DNA from: Moritella sp. 5
Lineage (GTDB): Bacteria > Pseudomonadota > Gammaproteobacteria > Enterobacterales > Moritellaceae
Assembly: GCF_018219455.1 (NCBI RefSeq)
Contig: NZ_CP056122.1
Coordinates: forward strand, 3,900,065-3,964,064
DNA length: 64,000 nt
Reading direction: 5' to 3'
The translations under genes and the position numbers were made by a program. The notes under the pieces are model-generated. The model was not told where the DNA came from, ran no database searches, and worked only from the letters and a program-made list of their open reading frames with translations. Below are positions 62,894 to 64,000 of this stretch, piece after piece; positions within the stretch are counted from its first letter, which is position 1, and each line of letters starts with the position of its first letter.

Positions 62894-64000
62894 GCAGGTT
62901 CTCTCCTAAATTCTGGTTTTTCTATCCGGAATGCGGCTGATAATTTGTCTTCCAAACCAAAAAAACGTGCCTTTTCCATCAATACAGATCGTTGCATCAA
63001 GCCTGCCGTAATAAAGTTTCCGTTGATCTTTCCGCTCGGATTATGAGACGCTTGAGGTTGAAAACGAAATATCTCCTCAAGTACAACGTTGCGGCCTTCT
63101 AAACCAACGACTTCCGTAATACTCATGACTTTTCGACTGCCATCATGCAAACGACTGATTTGAATAACCAAATCGACGGCACTGACAATGGTTCGTCTGA
63201 TCGCTTCAAGGGGTAAGTTATTGGTCGCCATCATAACCATGGCTTCAACACGCGCAAGCGCATCTCTTGGCGTATTCGCATGCAGAGTTGACATAGAGCC
63301 ATCATGCCCCGTGTTCATTGCTTGCAACATTTCAAACGCTTCAGCACCTCGACACTCACCAACAATGATCCGATCGGGTCTCATACGCAGTGAATTAATC
63401 ACTAGATCGCGCTGTGAGATAGCTCCATTACCCTCGATACCAGCGGTTCTCGTTTCAAGTCGTACAACATGCGGCTGCTGAAGCTTAAGTTCGGCGGCAT
63501 CTTCAATAGTCACGATCCGCTCATTTTCAGAAATAAACTGAGAAAGCGCGTTCAACATGGTGGTTTTACCTGAGCCTGTCCCGCCAGAAATCAAAATATT
63601 CAAACGACAGTGAGCCGCGATCATCAATAACTGCGCCATCTCTGGTGACATAGCACCAAATTCGGCAAGCTTTTCTAAGCCAATATTACTTTTTTTAAAT
63701 TTACGTATCGATATGGATGTGCCATCAATCGCCACAGGGGGAATAACAATATTCACACGACTGCCATCGGCTAAACGCGCGTCACACGTTGGCTGTGACT
63801 CATCAACACGCCTGCCCACTCGGTTAGCAATACGCTTGGCGATTTGGATCAATTGTTCCTCGTCTATAAAGGATGCAGCCGAACGTTCGACCAGTCCATT
63901 ACGCTCGATAAATACATGGCTGGCCCCATTAATCATAATGTCACTGATGCTATCGTCGTCCATGAGTGATTGCAGAGGCCCTAAACCGTGAATTTCATCG
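62890..64000 (-). CDS. tadA: TadA/CpaF secretion ATPase (tad locus 2, partial)
   Basis: The gene leaves the window at its 5' end; 370 codons are visible, starting within [20 protein letters not shown]. Walker [10 protein letters not shown], Asp box, Walker B-like RIIVGECRG and His box [12 protein letters not shown] are intact. Compared with copy 1 there are about 25 changes in 357 residues, concentrated at the C-terminus ([10 protein letters not shown]) and near the N-terminus. It follows TadB with an ATGA overlap. Genes beyond the edge are not visible, so whether locus 2 has its own secretin and flp is unknown. Confidence 0.93.
   Translation of the reverse strand, partial: DEIHGLGPLQSLMDDDSISDIMINGASHVFIERNGLVERSAASFIDEEQLIQIAKRIANRVGRRVDESQPTCDARLADGSRVNIVIPPVAIDGTSISIRKFKKSNIGLEKLAEFGAMSPEMAQLLMIAAHCRLNILISGGTGSGKTTMLNALSQFISENERIVTIEDAAELKLQQPHVVRLETRTAGIEGNGAISQRDLVINSLRMRPDRIIVGECRGAEAFEMLQAMNTGHDGSMSTLHANTPRDALARVEAMVMMATNNLPLEAIRRTIVSAVDLVIQISRLHDGSRKVMSITEVVGLEGRNVVLEEIFRFQPQASHNPSGKINGNFITAGLMQRSVLMEKARFFGLEDKLSAAFRIEKPEFRREPA

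Noticed and set aside
42241-64000. Duplication of tad loci by an insertion sequence or prophage
   Set aside because: No transposase, integrase, terminal inverted repeats or target duplication was seen in or around either copy.
1-64000. CRISPR array, tRNA or rRNA genes
   Set aside because: No regularly spaced repeats and no sequence resembling conserved tRNA or rRNA blocks was seen on either strand.

Overview
The window (about 38-40% G+C by eye) looks like a chromosomal segment from a cold-water marine gammaproteobacterium, most likely Moritella or a close relative of the Vibrio/Shewanella/Photobacterium group. This rests on a GbpA-type chitin-binding lytic monooxygenase, a CARB-like class A beta-lactamase, a YpdA/YpdB-YhjX module, a MetJ-type operator at metB, an orphan MSHA-like pilin and abundant cyclic-di-GMP enzymes. 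The genus is an inference. No rRNA, tRNA, CRISPR array, phage gene or transposase was seen.

Region 1 (1-8 kb). Two decayed or unidentified small genes are followed by a compact leftward operon: XRE-type regulator, REC-EAL protein, stand-alone HPt protein and hybrid histidine kinase. Together these form a complete split phosphorelay ending in a cyclic-di-GMP phosphodiesterase. It is divergent from gbpA, which has a recognisable promoter and a strong terminator. A cytochrome b561 gene follows.

Region 2 (8-33 kb). This is mixed housekeeping and accessory content: an ArsR regulator, a frameshifted DUF2237 remnant, an alpha/beta hydrolase, an Lrp regulator divergent from a Gate-domain membrane protein, and a ChaN lipoprotein. 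Next comes a YhjX-type transporter beside its likely LytS/LytTR two-component system, with three operator-like repeats between them. Then rsuA, yqfB, metB with four MetJ boxes, a PACE efflux protein, a VirK/YbjX protein, a GNAT enzyme, a LysR/MFS pair, a carbenicillinase-like beta-lactamase, an oxidoreductase, LysE, LysR, an MsrA-like protein, YceI, a NimR/NimT-like pair, an orphan pilin and a permease.

Region 3 (33-64 kb). Nearly all genes here run leftward and concern surface attachment. At its heart are two Tad (tight adherence) pilus loci in tandem. Copy 1 (42.2-53.5 kb) is complete from flp to tadG plus an OmpA-family gene. Copy 2 (57.4 kb to the window edge) repeats the order ompA-tadG-F-E-D-C-B-A and leaves the window inside tadA. 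Between them lie a DsbA-like oxidoreductase divergent from flp, a histidine kinase/OmpR-type regulator pair, and a periplasmic chorismate mutase. To the left of copy 1 are three adjacent sensory cyclic-di-GMP genes: SBP-GGDEF, EIIC-EAL with a 10-base G tract, and SBP-degenerate GGDEF-EAL. Beyond them are an arylsulfotransferase and a stand-alone receiver domain.

That receiver is a paralogue of the intact regulator between the two tad loci. It has lost the output domain and its phospho-acceptor aspartate is replaced by glycine. The simplest reading is a segmental duplication of a regulator-plus-tad unit, in which the ATPase and membrane core stayed nearly unchanged while the surface components diverged and one regulator decayed or became a phosphorylation-independent receiver. 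The c-di-GMP enzymes, the regulator pair and the pili are likely to act together in switching between attached and free life.
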